DNA of 5,102 nt, from the NCBI GenBank assembly GCA_016282455.1, contig JAEEKM010000179.1, positions 1 to 5,102 of the forward strand, written 5' to 3'. Source of the DNA: Treponema sp. (GTDB lineage: Bacteria > Spirochaetota > Spirochaetia > Treponematales > Treponemataceae). Positions 4,289-5,102 of this stretch are shown in pieces. Both the position numbers and the translations under genes were made by a program. Numbering within the stretch: the stretch's first letter is position 1; each line of letters starts with the position of its first letter. The notes under the pieces were generated by a model. It saw only the letters and a list, made by a program, of their open reading frames with translations. It was not told where the DNA came from and searched no databases.

Positions 4289-5102
4289 CTATTCTTCTAT
4301 CCAGACTGCGGCTACTGAGTGGGCGGTCATTTCTACCTGAAGTGTTTTTGCATCCAGCACTTTTACAGGTAAAGTTTTTTCCGTAACGGCATCGTCTTTC
4401 TGGAATGTGTTGATTGTGTCCATCTTTTCGCCGGTAACGATTGTGGCTTTTGCAGAAGAGATTTTTCCTGCAAAGTTTGCAAGGTAAACGTCTACTGTTT
4501 TTCCACTGTCGGCATCTGCGTTTGCAAGGGTTACCAGGAAGCGTCTTTTACCGGTCTTTGCGTCTGTTTTTTCAGAGGCGGAAACATTCATGCCTGGAAC
4601 GGTAATTCCTTTTTCGTAAATGCCTGCACTTTCTGTTGCAACGGTTGAACCTAAGAGCATGCCTCCCATGTGGTCTTTGTACTGGTGGAGTACATGCCAG
4701 GTTGGAGTTTTTACGATTTTGTCACCTTCTGTAAGAACTGGTGCCTGGAGTACGTTCACTGCCTGGGCAAGGTTTGCAATGCGCACGCGGTCGCTTCTGT
4801 TGTTAAAGATGTTCAGGTGAAGTCCTGCTACAACGGCATCGCACACGCTGTTCTGCTGGTAAAGGAAGCCGGGGTTTGTTCCTGGTTCTGGTGCAAACCA
4901 GTTGCCCCATTCGTCTACCACAAGAGCAATTCTTTTTTCCGGGTCGTACTTGTCCATGATTTCTCCGTGGCGGCGGATAAGTTCTTCCATGCGGTAGGCA
5001 TTTTTCATGATGCGGTACCAGCCTTCTTTTGTAAAGCCTGTTGCAGGTTTTTTGTCTTCCCAGCGGTACTCGTAGGTGTAGTAGTGGAGGCTGATTCCGT
5101 CC
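4289..5102 (-). CDS. Alpha-L-arabinofuranosidase, GH51, C-terminal 270 residues (cut by window edge)
   Basis: The frame is open from the right edge of the window to a TAG stop at 4289, so the Met codon at 5008 is internal, not the start: conserved GH51 sequence (DGISLHYYTY...) continues upstream of it. In the visible part VVDEWGNW carries the likely nucleophile, Glu64 of the fragment. It is followed by PGTNPGFLYQQNS, VAGLHLNIFNN, and IANLAQAVNVLQAPVLTEG, then the C-terminal beta-sandwich domain. The acid/base Glu lies outside the window. These motifs place it in a different GH51 subtype from the complete gene at 2483-3976, which has SFDEWNIWY and LAQLVNVIAPIF at the same points. The role is removal of alpha-L-arabinofuranosyl groups from oligosaccharides; cellular location cannot be judged without the N-terminus. 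It leads the visible three-gene run, with the six-cysteine gene three bases downstream. Confidence 0.93.
   Translation of the reverse strand, partial: DGISLHYYTYEYRWEDKKPATGFTKEGWYRIMKNAYRMEELIRRHGEIMDKYDPEKRIALVVDEWGNWFAPEPGTNPGFLYQQNSVCDAVVAGLHLNIFNNRSDRVRIANLAQAVNVLQAPVLTEGDKIVKTPTWHVLHQYKDHMGGMLLGSTVATESAGIYEKGITVPGMNVSASEKTDAKTGKRRFLVTLANADADSGKTVDVYLANFAGKISSAKATIVTGEKMDTINTFQKDDAVTEKTLPVKVLDAKTLQVEMTAHSVAAVWIEE

Noticed and set aside
4289..5008. Met at 5008 as the start of the right-hand GH51 gene
   Set aside because: The frame stays open to the window edge and the upstream codons encode conserved GH51 sequence (DGISLHYYTY), so this Met is internal.

Overview
The window looks like part of a carbohydrate-use region from a host-associated spirochaete, most likely a gut or rumen Treponema. 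This is inferred from the style of the lipoprotein signal peptides (loose lipobox followed by Cys-Lys-Lys), moderate A+T content, A/T-rich spacers, AGGAG-type ribosome binding sites and the gene families present. No rRNA or other taxonomic marker is in view. All recognisable genes are on the minus strand, so transcription runs from high to low coordinates.

From the right edge (5102 down to 2483) there is a compact three-gene run that is probably one operon. It starts with the C-terminal 270 residues of a GH51 alpha-L-arabinofuranosidase, cut by the window edge. Three bases after its stop comes a 90-residue six-cysteine protein that resembles the DUF6171 family. After a 36-base gap with a good ribosome binding site comes a complete 497-residue GH51 alpha-L-arabinofuranosidase of a clearly different subtype. 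The complete GH51 has no signal peptide, so this enzyme is inferred to act in the cytoplasm on imported arabinose-containing oligosaccharides.

From 2482 to 1967 there is a 516-base gap without a convincing gene. It holds a 21-bp tandem repeat (about three copies), alternative hairpins, a 10-bp palindrome, and 3.2 copies of an 81-bp tandem repeat (exactly 27 codons). Each full 81-bp unit carries two short hairpins, one with a compensatory base-pair change between units and one with a GNA-type triloop on the minus strand. The gap ends with a weak terminator-like hairpin and a plausible promoter for the next gene.

From 1966 to 194 lies a 590-residue predicted lipoprotein with two halves, each bearing a PGxY/GLG-like motif. 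It resembles a large family of secreted beta-helix proteins that often carry unhelpful transferred names. Its stop codon lies inside a probable intrinsic terminator, which in turn overlaps the -35 region of a promoter for a second lipoprotein gene. Only the first 35 residues of that second gene (106 to 1) are inside the window. Both lipoproteins begin their mature part with Cys-Lys-Lys-Glu-Ile.

Together the genes suggest surface lipoproteins of unknown, possibly glycan-directed function next to cytoplasmic arabinofuranosidases. The most unusual material is the structured repeat array and the uncharacterised two-part beta-helix lipoprotein. Nothing seen here proves a new system.
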